Shown: positions 22,963 to 34,556 of the stretch, piece by piece
Numbering within the stretch: the stretch's first letter is position 1
Layout: each line of letters opens with the position of its first letter
Origin: Lethocerus indicus
Taxonomy: Eukaryota; Arthropoda; Insecta; Hemiptera; Belostomatidae
Assembly (NCBI GenBank): GCA_019843655.1
Contig: JACDQD010000007.1
Location: 27,308,816 to 27,372,815, forward strand
DNA length: 64,000 nucleotides
Direction: 5' to 3'
Position numbers and translations under genes: made by a program
The notes under the pieces: model-generated
Seen by the model: the letters and a program-made list of their open reading frames with translations, nothing else
Databases searched by the model: none
What the model was told of the DNA's origin: nothing

Positions 22963-25118
22963 GAATAGGAATACTATAGTATATATTACGGCTTAGGGGT
23001 ATGGTTTATCCCAACACTCTTTTAAACACTTCCTTGCTTTTCCTATCTAATTTTAACAACATTATAAATATTAATATAAAATATAATGAAAAGAATATCT
23101 TCATAAAATAAATAAAAAATATCTATACATCCTTTCTGTAAATAATAAAGTATTTTTATTTCCCTGCGTCATGTGTGTAAAATTTTACATATACGATGAT
23201 AAATCGCAATTATTTTTTCTTTCGGGGTACCACATAGCTTCTTTGCACACACAAGAATAATACAGGCACCGAATGTTGGAGGTTTGATTCCTGAAAAAAA
23301 AACTTATTAGATTACCTGCAATAGAGAAGGTATACCCGTACGAATTTTGAGTAGACATTGTCGAATCCGTTTTTAAACTCGGCCGTGTGTCGTTTGATTC
23401 TCTCGCAGCTACATCCGAATAGACGGCTCCGTGAACTCTGAAGAGCGCAAGGCTGTCTGCGACCAATTCCAACTGGAGGATAAGTACAGGGTTGCCGTGT
23501 TGTCGATAAAGGCCGCCAATACAGGACTGACGATGACGGCGGCGCAGTTGATTGTCTTCGCCGAACTCTTCTGGAATCCCGGAGTGAGTTCTTGTAATTG
23601 GTATATAAAAATATATTGTAGATTTCGTGCGTTTCTGTCTCCTCTCGCCGGTTCGGTCTTTCGCTAGACCCCGGTATCGGCCGCTCGCCATCTTCAGTAG
23701 CGGTGTTAGTCACTTTTGGCACTTTGGATGTTTTTTTCGGGCATCCTCACTGCACTGTCACTGTCACCTGTGCGACCTATATTAAAATCCAGATTGAAAA
23801 ATGACTATAGGATTTTAGATATAAGGAAGTGGCTGCAGCAAAATTAAAGCCCCTTGTTAAACTTTCTCAAAGCTTTTAGTGGTAGACGCATCCTCACTGC
23901 ACTGTCACTGTCACCTGTACTGTGCTACCTATATTAAAATCCAGATTGAAAAATGACTATAGGATTTTAGAGTATATAAGTGAAGTGGCTTCTGAATGTG
24001 AAATGTGCAGAATTAAAGCCCCCTTGTTAAACTTTCTCAAAGCTTTTAGTGTAATACCATAGATTCGTGTGTTTCTGTCTCCTCTCGCCAGTTCAGTCTT
24101 TTGCTAGACCCTGGTTTCGGCCGCTTGCCATCTTCAGTAGCAGTGTTAGATGGTTTTGGGCATCCTCACTGCACTGTCACTGTCACCTGTACTGTGCGAC
24201 CTATATTAAAATCCAGATTGAAAAATGACTATAGGATTTTTAGAGTATATAAGTGAAGTGGCTGCTGAATGCGAAATGTGCAGAATTAAAGCCCCCTTGT
24301 TAAACTTTCTCAAAGCTTTTAGTGTAATACCGTAGATTTCGTGTGTTTCTTCTGTCTCCTCTCACTGGTTTGGTCTTTCCCTAGACCGGTTTCGGCCGCT
24401 CGCCATCTTCAGTAGCACTGTGTTAGTCAAGTTAGTGACAGTGACGCACAGTGCAGTGAGGATGCCCGAAAAACATCCAAAGTGCCAAAAGTTAGTCACT
24501 TTCTGAACTTTGGATGTTTTTTTGAACATCCTCACTTCACTGTCACTTGTACACACCACAAACCGACAACCGACACAGTCTAGCAAAAGACCGGACCGTC
24601 GAGAGGAGACAGAAACGCACAAAATGTACGACATTCCAACCCCTCGCAGACCACAAAACAGGTATGTTAAACTATAAAAATATATTATATATAATATAAA
24701 TATGTAATCGCAGGAGCTGATACAGGCTGAGGACAGGGCCCACCGTATCGGTCAGAAAAACAGCGTCCTCGTGCACTACCTGCTGGCCAAAGGCACTGCC
24801 GATGACTTCCTCTGGCCTCTTGTCCAATCGAAATTGCACGTCCTCCAGAACGCCGGCCTCAGCAGGGAAAAGGAACTGACGATAAGCACCAGTAACGTGC
24901 AGGTATGACCACCGTTTGAATTGCGGCGATTGGGATCGATATTAGAAAATTGTTGAAACTTCGATATCCGTATTTAATTTCAGTCCTCGAACCAGCAAAA
25001 AATTACGAGCTTCTTCGGTGAAATTGTCGACGGGGAGGACGACGTCGATGAAGACGATTTGACCAGTCTGATGGACGAAATTGAGGGCATACCGGAGAAG
25101 AGGCGCAAAACGGATTGA
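19081..25118 (+). CDS. SMARCAL1: SMARCAL1 / HARP annealing helicase
   Basis: SNF2-family ATPase that anneals RPA-coated single strands and remodels stalled replication forks in the nucleus. Twelve exons: 19081-19453, 20207-20322, 20752-20870, 20959-21093, 21214-21391, 21664-21833, 21914-22075, 22183-22344, 22455-22562, 23409-23583, 24714-24902, 24984-25118; phases agree, 673 aa. Residues 5-24 ([20 protein letters not shown]) match the family RPA32-binding motif. One HARP domain starts at about residue 83, the single-HARP form usual in invertebrates. Walker A is DEMGLGKT (216-223), the DEAH-box variant DESH (308-311), and motif VI includes DRAHRIGQ (573-580). The C-terminus has QQKITSFF (633-640), a canonical-looking PCNA-binding pattern. 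Intron 7's donor GTTCGC is unusual. Intron 10 holds a 1.05 kb snap-back repeat. Confidence 0.96.
19795..19955 (+). pseudogene. Duplicated partial SMARCAL1 exon 1 in intron 1
   Basis: From about 19857 the sequence repeats the end of exon 1 with few changes: it still encodes [20 protein letters not shown] and then VPGREY, and keeps the GTAATT donor. It lacks the first 90 codons and the start codon; the preceding ATG (in TTTTGATGTTT) is out of frame. It is preceded by a copy of the SMARCAL1 upstream block. It could act as an alternative 5' exon, but a non-functional duplicate is the simpler view. Confidence 0.8.
20590..20716. repeat. Degenerate snap-back repeat copy
   Basis: TTCGCCATCTTCAGTAGCAG and the inverted AAGCTACTGAAGAT core lie about 50 bases apart, with remnants of the GGTTTTGGC / CCGAAACC arms. 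It lies in SMARCAL1 intron 2. Confidence 0.75.
22921..22957. repeat. (AT)n microsatellite
   Basis: AT array in SMARCAL1 intron 9, within a gene-free AT-rich intron. Confidence 0.97.
23618..24672 (+). mobile_element. Long composite snap-back repeat with perfect 14 bp target duplication
   Basis: Flanked by identical TATAAAAATATATT at 23604-23617 and 24673-24686, and ending GGTATGTTAAAC. It contains several 5'-arm blocks (23620-23760, a partial one near 23890, 24060-24190, 24330-24440) separated by three copies of a roughly 130 bp spacer that includes AATCCAGATTGAAAAATGAC and TTAAACTTTCTCAAAGCTTT. The inverted arm follows at about 24440-24660. The whole composite sits inside one target duplication, so it probably moved as a unit. 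SMARCAL1 intron 10. Confidence 0.9.
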
Positions 25119-25172
25119 GTCAATTATGGTTCGGTTTGCAAATTAAAAGCAGAATATATTTAATACCTTGTA

Positions 25173-25178
25173 AATAAA
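25173..25178 (+). terminator. Polyadenylation signal of SMARCAL1
   Basis: AATAAA 55 bases after the SMARCAL1 stop codon. Confidence 0.6.
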
Positions 25179-25179
25179 T

Positions 25180-26576
25180 GTAATTAGAAACAAAAAATAT
25201 TTATTGTACATTTTCATAGAAACATTTTCTTCGATTGTTAAAATTCCGTTCACCGTGTTACATTTTTCACAGTCAGAAAAATATTGGAACAAATTTATAA
25301 TTTGTCCTATCCGTTCGAAATAAATAAATATACTTTAGGAAAATTATGGATTGATGAAAAAGTTTATTTTTTCAAATTTTTAAAATACGTTTATACGATG
25401 TAAAATATGTTATGAAATAAATTGTTTACAGTATTGATTTAGTTCCGAAATGGAACTGAGATTTATTTGAAAAATTTTAATGATCCCTACAAATTGAAAC
25501 GGGCGGCATTGAAATGGGACAACAAAATATCTGAAAGAACCCAAACATATTTAATGAGGAATGCTGAAAATAACAGAACCGAGCAAACAGTCATCACTCT
25601 GTTTACCTCTGGTCATTTCAAGCTTTTCAAGAAACGTCATTTTATATTTCTGTCAATTAATAGCATTAAAAGTTCATCGGAATCCAATTATTTACTCTGT
25701 GAAGCACATAGTATTTTTATTTACTGTCCTTAAATGATTATTTTTGTATTCCCTTTATTTTATGCTTATGTCTAATATTACAATGGCCGACAGATGCAAC
25801 AAGTCAGAAAAATTGAAGCCAATAAATAATCGACAATTTTTAATTTGTATAAATAGGGTAGGGAATCTCTTGCGTAATAAAAAAAGAACATATGATTCCT
25901 ATCGACAATTGAAATAAATAATTTCTTATATAACTAATCCGGTAAAAGTATATTGTCAAAATTTCATATTGTGAAATAAATTTGTTAATAAACACTGTCT
26001 GTATTAAACACAATGTAGAACTCGGGGCATTATTTGTAAACAAGTAACATTTTTGGTTCACCTGAAATTAATTTCTAAACTTTCATAAACCTAGAGTTTT
26101 ACCAGAAATTGAAGTAGCTCGATTTCTATTTGAAAATTATCCGTTACAAACAAAAAAAGGTTGAGTAATTTCAGATGAAAAAAAAAAAATATATATATAT
26201 ATATTTTTTTTAATTTCAATTGATAGATATCCATTTAGGCAGAAAAGAAATGTGCATATTTGAAAATAATGATAGTTGTTAATTCTAAAATTAAAGTAAT
26301 AAGTGTTCCTCAAAATATACTGTTTTAGACTGAAATATAAACTAGAAAAACATTGAGTGTTCAATGTTGGAAGAAGATTTGTAAACTGTTTATGAGTTTC
26401 ATTCGAAATGGAGGAAATTTTCTTCAATTGCTGTTACTTCAAAAATTATAATTAGCTTGCTTCAATGTTTAATTTGTATTTTATGTACATTCGTGGCCTC
26501 TTATTCAGATTGGGCCCCGGGGCGTTTATCACAAGGCCCGTACTGTATTTTATTGTATTATCTTGTTTTATATTTT
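25180..26576. other. Gene-free stretch between SMARCAL1 and the chemosensory protein
   Basis: AT-rich convergent intergenic DNA. One 88-codon plus-strand frame (25467-25733) exists but resembles no family I know and has no promoter or splice context. Nothing else supportable was seen. Confidence 0.6.
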
Positions 26577-26582
26577 TTTATT
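26577..26582 (-). terminator. Polyadenylation signal of the chemosensory protein gene
   Basis: Minus-strand AATAAA 19 bases after the stop codon. A very short 3' UTR is implied. Confidence 0.45.
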
Positions 26583-26600
26583 TCGAATCCTCGGTCCCTT

Positions 26601-27216
26601 TCAAATCCTGTACTGGCTCTGAATCTGACTCCAGTCGGCCGGATAATTCCTCTGTATGAAGGAGATGATTTTGCGGGCGTTGGCCGCCTGTTGGGCGCTG
26701 CACGACCTGCAGTTCCTTCCCAGCACTTCGGGGATCGCCTCTGGAAACAGAAATAAACAATATTAGCCTAATAAAATATAAAAACAAAAAATATATAACT
26801 AGGTTTTAGACAATAGTCAATTCGGAATGTTCAACTCTTTCATCAATTCTCGATGAATCCGACGGCCTTCCGAAGAATTTAGATTCGCCCATTGAAAACT
26901 GTACGAGGTCAGCGTGCAGTCCCGACATTTCTGCTATTTTTAATAATAATACAGAATATTTAAATAAATTTTAGTAATTACGTTAACATAAACGTGTATT
27001 TTTTATTTATTTTTGCAGTTATCATATTTTTATTAAACAAAATATTCGGCAACAATATATATCTAAAATTGTTGTACTGTCCCAACATTTCTGGTATTTT
27101 TAATAATCGTACCGAATATTTAAAAGAATAAATAAATGTTGATAATTATATTAAAATAAATTTGTATTTTTTATTTACTCTTGCAGTTATCATTTTATTA
27201 AACAAAATATTCGGCA

Positions 27217-27255
<39 letters not shown>

Positions 27256-28453
27256 TGTTGTACTGTCCCAAAATTTTTGTATTTTTAAGAATAACACTGA
27301 ATATTTAAATTTTGATAATTATGTAAAAATTAACTCGTATTTTTTATTTATTCTTGCAGTTATAATCGTTTCATTAAACAAAATATTCGGCAACAATATA
27401 TCTTAAAATTGTACTGTCCCAAAATTTTTTGTATTTTTAAGAATAACACTGAATATTTAAATTTTGATAATTACATTAAAATAAACTTGTATTTTTTATT
27501 TAATTTTGCAGTTATCATCATTTTATTAAACAAAATATTCGTGAACAATATATATCTAAAAATTGTTGTACTGTCCCAACATTACTGGTATTTTTAATAA
27601 TCGTACAGAATATTAGAATTTTAATAATTATATTAAAATAAATTTGTATTTTTATTTAATTTTGCAGTTATTATATTTTATTAAACAAAATATTCGGCAA
27701 CAATATATATCTAAAAATTGTTGTACTGTCCCAACATTTCTTGTTCTTTTTAAGAACGACACTGAATATTTAAATTTTGATAATTATATTTTTATTAAAC
27801 AAAATATTCGGCAACAATATGTATCAAAAAATGTTTGTACTGTCCCAACATTACTGGTATTTTTAATAATCGTACCGAATATTTAAATTTTGATAATTAT
27901 ATAAAAATAAATTTGTATTTTTTTTATTTACTCTCGCAGTTATCAACATTTTATTGAACGAAATATTCGGTAACAATATATATCTAAAAATTGTTGTGCT
28001 GTCCCTAAAATTTTTTGTATTTTTTAGGATAACACTGAATATTTAAATTTTGATAATTATGTAAAAATAAACTCGTATTTTTTAATTTATTTTCGCAGTT
28101 ATCATATTTTTATTAAACAAAATTATTGTACTGTCACAACATTTTTTTTTATTTTTAAGAATAACACTGAATATTTAAATTTTGATAATTATGTAAAAAT
28201 TAATTCGTATTTTTTATACTGTATTTAAAGTCTGACATTTTTTAACGGTATTTTTGAACTCACGCTTGATCTGATTGCCGATACTGTCGCAACTGTTGTT
28301 GCCGAGTACGCAACCGATCTGCCTCCTGACGTAGTCCGAATTGGCGAGGAGCGAGGACACCTGTTGGCTGTTCAGCGACTGTATACTCTGGCCGGCGGCC
28401 GTCGCCACCAGCAGACAGCAGGTAAAGACGAACGTAATTGGTGTCGAATTCAT
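26601..28453 (-). CDS. Chemosensory protein (CSP / OS-D family)
   Basis: Small secreted, helical carrier of hydrophobic ligands found in arthropods, often in sensilla lymph but also in other tissues. Two exons: 28453-28264 and 26740-26601, giving 109 aa. Residues 1-21 are a signal peptide (MNSTPITFVFTCCLLVATAA). The four cysteines at 48, 55, 74 and 77 fit the CSP pattern C-x6-C-x18-C-x2-C exactly (GCVLGNNSC, then NCRSC). The C-terminal helix is NARKIISFIQRNYPADW. The intron lies one base after the codon for Lys63, the position I recall as conserved in CSP genes. The intron is about 1.5 kb and carries an eight-copy minisatellite. A TATA box and initiator sit just upstream. Confidence 0.94.
27010..28170 (-). 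repeat. Minisatellite, ~150-170 bp unit, about 8 copies
   Basis: ATTAAACAAAATATTCGGCA recurs near 27035, 27197, 27375, 27526, 27679 and 27795, with further diverged copies near 27953 and 28110. Each is followed by TTGTTGTACTGTCCCAACAT and then an AT-rich tail. One unit is truncated (about 27786) and one has an expanded TA run (27221-27252). The array fills most of the CSP intron. Confidence 0.9.
27221..27252. repeat. (TA)n microsatellite
   Basis: TA expansion within one unit of the CSP-intron minisatellite. Confidence 0.95.
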
Positions 28454-28460
28454 GACGACT

Positions 28461-28496
28461 GATGACCGAAGTGGCGGCCGAACTCTCGCTTTTATA
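28461..28496 (-). promoter_or_regulatory. Core promoter of the chemosensory protein gene
   Basis: Minus-strand TATAAAA at 28496-28490 is followed about 31-37 bases later by TCATCAGTCG, which contains the arthropod initiator TCAGT. The start codon at 28453 follows directly, so the 5' UTR would be only about 7-10 bases. Confidence 0.7.
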
Positions 28497-28639
28497 CGCC
28501 CAATATCTGTTGTTCACTTTCACCACACCCGGGCTATTCATAGACAGATCATCGGCCGGGCTCCCCCCCACCACCCCCCCCGCCCCATCTCTGATCAGCT
28601 ATTGGTCAAGAACCTCTGGTCAAATTGTATAGAAAAATA

Positions 28640-31600
28640 AAAAAATACCAACAATCTCCGGCCCTGTTCAATGTAGCATTAACGGTTTTTCCGAGGCCGT
28701 TGCGGAATGCGACCACAAGCCATTTTTTTTTAACACCGAGAAAAACTGAAACTCCTCTTTAAACCTCAGTTACATATCAGTTACGAATTACGACTTTCTC
28801 TTCTGCTGTTATAAACGAGAGGAGTTTTAAACGCGCCGATCATTCTGCACTCTTCGATCGACACAAAAACCCCCGATAGGTCGCTCGGCTTTCAGTCAAG
28901 TTACAACTATTATTTAATAATTTTTATTTGTCCGGAGAGAATTTAAATTTTTAATACGAATGCGCAAATTTCAAGAAAGGTTGCGGGCACAGTTCGTTCT
29001 GTTCGATATAAACTTCAGACGGAAAATGTATTTTAAAACTTTTTATTAATTTTTCCTTCCGTCTTATCAGTAAAAAATAATATAAAACGATAAAATTATT
29101 GTTTTGCGATAGAAATTCGATTTAAAAAATTCTAACAAGAAGTTATCGAACGTTGAAATAACAATCTTCTTATACCCCGTTTATTGACGGGAACAGAAAT
29201 ATTTTCTCATTTTTTATAAGATCATTATGGAAACAATTACATTTTATAGTCATAAAAAAACGTGCATAATAACGGTATAAGAAAAACGTATTATTTAGCT
29301 GCAATAAATTCGGTAATATTCTGAACAATACTATATGAAAAACAAAATTACAGCGGTATATTATTCTTTTGAAAATATTTTCACAATAATCTCAATTTTT
29401 CTAGAAAAAAAAAATAACACGGAATTACACGGAGATTCAATAATGGGTTTGCGATGAAATGTTGTTTTGATGGCAAAAATATGTTTTCACTTTTAACAGG
29501 CAAAATAGATATGACAAAAATAAAAAAAAATTCGGGTTAAACACTTACTCATTACGAAACTGTCAAAAACCAAATTGATTAATGTCGACTCAAATTCAAA
29601 ACTGTCATGAAAAATTAACGTGTTTATTCGTAGCTTCAATAACTATAGTTTAGATTTAAATATCAAAACGGGAGAAAGTGGAAGTGAAAGGTTAGGCTAA
29701 ATTTAAACAGAGAAATTATATATACGGAACAATTCTGTTCCAAATTCCGTTTTATAAATGGAGTAACCAGTAATTCGCTAATATGAACACGAGTATATCT
29801 GGTGGAACTTTCATTTCACGGAACAGCCGATAATGCGTAGAGCATAAAATAAAAATATTATATATATTTATGTTTTGACTACACACTCTTCCAAGCTCAA
29901 TATTTTATCACATTCAACTTATGCTAACGATGACTTCATCATTTACAGCGATGATTATCTTCAAGAACTTTTGTTTTTACAGGTTTTTTTTTAAAAATGA
30001 AATAATTAAACGTTATTTTAATTATTTCATACGATATTTAATGTTCGGCCTATACCCAGCTATTGTTTTCAGCGCTTAAACGAGATATTCGGGGGGACAA
30101 CAGAGCGGAAAACGAACTAAGATGGAATGCAACTTTATTCAACAACCTTAGTAGCAGGTACATTTCAAAACATTACATACGCAATGTTGTTCAGACACTA
30201 TTTTATTTTTATACAATATATTTTTAAAAATAATCTAACAATCGTTATCTATTATAAATCAATGCCGAATACTGATACAAAATTGTTTCTTTCAAATTAC
30301 ACAATTAATTTTCCCTCAAGTTTTTTCGTTTTATATATATATATATTATATAATACATCTAAAAAAAGATATGCTCAATTAATTATTACCATTTTGTTCA
30401 CTCGTGGACACAAATTCTAAACAACTAAGAGAATGATATACTTAAAAATTATTTTGTATGCGATATATATATATTTATTAATTTGTTTCCGTTTAAAAAT
30501 TAATTATTACTGGACTAATCATAGGTAACAATAAGTAGCTAGTAAGAATTAGAAAACCGGAAAGGTTTTTGATACAAATTCACAATACAATATTTATATA
30601 TATACATACAGATCATGGAGCAAAAAGGAATGTCCAGATATTTCTTGTGTGTTTGTGTGTGTATATGCAGATTAAAATGTATATAGAAAAACTAAACTAT
30701 GTAAATTTATTTTGAAAAAAAAATTATTAAACGTTTATATTTATGTCGTCGCGTCTTATTGTGTTCGTATTAATATTCCTAAGTGCTTCAAAACCTTACA
30801 CAATATTTGTATCATGCAGGTAACAACGAGTACGAAATCTACCATCCTAAGAAACAGTAGCAACAATATACAAGAGATTTTTTTTTTCATAGAAAATGAT
30901 GTAAACTACTGTTCAAATACAGGACGGCATCTGTAATTTGAAAGTGAAACGCGAATCGTTCTGTAACGAACGGAAATTTGTGAAACAACAAATATCACAT
31001 TGCGGTTATTGAGTCGTCGACGTTCCTATAAAGAACAGAATAACGGTTTCAATTTGGATGCCGAATGTTTCAAATTACAGATGCCCTAAACTGTACTCAA
31101 CTACTTTCCTCTGGTGGTCCCTATTACGACTGTCGGAGAAAACAAACTACGCCTTTCGAAACCAAAAAAAAAACGAATGGACAAAAAAACAAACATAACA
31201 ATTAACAACAAATAATAATTAAAAAAAAAAAAAAAATTACGAGGTTAACCTGACTGGAAGTCTAATAATAATAAACGTCGATGAGGAGAAATTAATTACA
31301 AAAAAAAAACACGAAACGAAAAACAGAAACAATGTTAATATTAATAATAATACAGATATTGGAAGTCAGATCTGAAAAAAATAATACAAGGGGTGGGAAA
31401 AAACCGCTTAATCAGGAGACCAATTGGCTCATTTTAACCTCAGATTTCACACAACTTATCTTTTACATTCCTTTATCGTACAGAATTTAATTGGTTATAC
31501 GTATCTGCGAGTATTCTCTTTATTTTAAAAATCTATATTTTTAAATAGTAAACTGAAGCCGAATACGTTTATACACATTATATATATATAAAATTTTAAA

Positions 31601-34556
31601 ACGCTTTGCATACCTTAATTCAATAATTTATAAATATGCGACAGAAATTTATTTCGTATTTTTCGTCTTCAGCTATACAGAATTGTACAACGGACTGTAC
31701 ACATATATATATAGTTGTATTCGGGGAAGGAAGAGACCAATAGCGAGGTATCGAAATTAATTTTTTTTTTTTTAGAAGATAAAACTCTCATTTCGTCATC
31801 AGTCTACCGAGGCTGCTCCAATATTGGAATCGTTTGATCGGAAAAAAAGCAAAAACCAGTTACCAGTATTTGGCGGCATACAGGAGCAACTTAGACCAGG
31901 TTTTTATTTAACAAAAATTCTGTCGTACGTAAGAAATTGTAAATAGTTAAAAGGCGTCCTTCTTCATACCTATATATATATATATCTTGTAAATGACAAT
32001 GCTCGTATTAACGCTGTTAAGTGTATACGATATTAAGAATTTTTAATAAAATATAAATGAAACGTTTTTCACATGAGATATGTTGTATTGTCGTTACAAT
32101 TTATTCATCTCCTACAGAGGTTGTCTCTTATTGCATCATGAAATGTCATAAGTCGGGTTATATAGCGTACCGAAAAATTGTGATTGTACCTGAATTATCG
32201 GTATTCAGACTGCGAATTAAGTGGGTGATATGCGCCATCTCAAAATTCGGCTGGCATCTATAGAAGTTGATTATAAATAAGACCGAATGGAAAGGGAAAA
32301 AAAAATCATGTCGGATATCTAGCCGGAAGAAAGTATTTACTGATCTTCTGAATATCTGAAATATCGGAATGACAAATGTTCATTCTTGTGATTGTACAAG
32401 AGTTGTACAACGAGTTGTGCAATTTTTAAGCCTAAGATTAAGTGATATGTTTTCAATTATTCACATCAGTTCTTTGTCTGTTAATTTATAATAATTAGTC
32501 TTCCCGAACAGTCCCTGTTCTCTATAGTACACTTTTCAGTCTGAATACAGTGCGTGCAATTATTATTGCACTATTATTATTATTATACGATGTAGATAAA
32601 ATGAAAAACAGATTCCGAAATGTCCGTGTGTCTCTCATATGCCAACAAATTCAAATTTGCCTCTCGATTCAGAAAATGTAATTAGAACAACACCCCGCTA
32701 CTGCCAAAAACTTATTGCAATACAAGGGAGGATAAACAGAAAATAGGGGCCTTAAGATAGTTTGAAACAAATAAAGGAATGTAGAAGGATGTTCCCTGTT
32801 CGAACGCGACCGATAAATCCGAAAATATGTATATCGGAAAGCCGTCAAAGATGAATACTATTTTTAACACTAATTCTCAAAATACAAATGTCTACATCAC
32901 AGCTATATATGTTCTCTCAATTTTCTCCTCGACAAACTTTTTTTCACTCTTCTCTCTCTTTGTTTCTTTTCATTTTTTTCTTCTTTCGAACGTTACAAGT
33001 TTGCAAATAAAAAATATCCTTGCCGATAAAAATAGCGATCTATTTCCAAAAAGTCTCACGGATTACACAAAAACACAGGCAAAATTAAAAGTGAAATAAA
33101 ACTAAAAAAAAACAAACTAAAAGTAATAATGTGACGGAGTGTTCAAGCCAGAAACCAGACAGGTGTATGTTGTCTAATGTGGATTTTTTTTCACGTAGTG
33201 TCGAGTTCACGGTTTGTTCTATCTGTATTTTGTTACCCTTCGAAATTTAATAAAGTATTACACCAAAATATACTTCATTATACTTGCTTTCTCTCGTCAG
33301 AAATATTAAAGATCCCACTTACTTTTAAAAGTATTCGATTTACGGTACTTGAGATTTTGAAAGCCATCCTGCTGACATTCAATTATTTGGTCCTAAGCCA
33401 AGTTTTCATTTTTCCGCCTTTTGTATTGTTCACAGACTGCTACTGACAGTGGCAAAAGCCGAAACCGGTCTAGCTTAGGACTAACTGAGTGAACCGATAT
33501 ATATTTTATTCCTGCAAAGAATAACCGAACTGTGAATTTATGAGCTGTACAATTTTGAAAAATCTAAGCGTACTTTATAAAGCTTTTATTTCAATTTTTT
33601 TATTTAATTTTTTTCAGATGAAGAAGTACATTGTTTGAATGTTTGAATTTGATACTCTCATTGAACGCACTGGTAAATTATCCCAACAACCCCTGAGGGA
33701 GAAACAACGCAAATCTTGACTGCTAGTAAGAGGAAATGAATTATATCTATTCGGTATCCGTTAATAACTATTTAAAAATATTAACTAGCCAATATATGGT
33801 CAAAATATTAGTGTCCTCATGCCAAATTACTTTTCCGGCGAATATTCTTCAAACCTGCACCATCGGTCCATACTTGAACACTCCTTATCTTATTTTCATT
33901 TTTTTTTCACTTTCTCTTCAAATTAGTACAACTTTCTTCTAAACAAAAATATAATATTCATTTTGTAAGTAAATAAATTAATATAATTTCAATTTGACTA
34001 AACAATTAAAGATCTAATTCTAGGCGTAATAAATAAAGGAACTAAAGACAGGGGGGGGGGGAAACAACAGGGGGTGAACTAAAGTCGATTTCGGTGATGT
34101 GGATTCTTCAATCTACAAAACGCGATCCCGCCTACTAAAAATAGTTCTATTTCGTTAAAACAAAAATAATATATTTTATGTCGCGCATTTTATATTTATG
34201 TACTAAATCACTGGGGGGGGGGAAGAAGGGGCTAACTGGGCTTAATACTGACTGATTCATATCATTAAAAGAAAAACCTGCACGACCTACATATCCGACA
34301 TCACAGAGAATACCAAGTTTATACATATATTTTACCAAATCTTTCCTGAACGATCGGGCACCCTGTGTTCGTTTCTCGTTTGGTAAAAAAAACTCGTAGA
34401 AAATAAACGTACCGCTCACTCGTCGGTCGAGTAAAAAAATTATTGTTCCTACCGGAAAACGAAAAAAAAATTAGAGATTTCAATATTTCTTCTCTCGTGT
34501 CCTTATAAACCTCCTCCGGTTATATCCGTAGGCCCTCGGACGTACGGAGGCTGGTG
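28640..34556. other. 6 kb stretch without a recognised gene
   Basis: AT-rich DNA between the CSP promoter and the stop codon of the membrane-protein gene. Part may be that gene's 3' UTR (minus strand). Short TATATA runs, A-runs and G-runs (34051-34060, 34212-34221) occur. A degenerate snap-back fragment lies at 33435-33480 (GCCGAAACCGGTCTAGC). No exon with splice signals and a recognisable protein was found. Confidence 0.6.

Noticed and set aside
28260..28574. 104-codon minus-strand frame overlapping CSP exon 1
   Set aside because: It is an alternative frame of the same exon; the CSP frame has the signal peptide and cysteine pattern.
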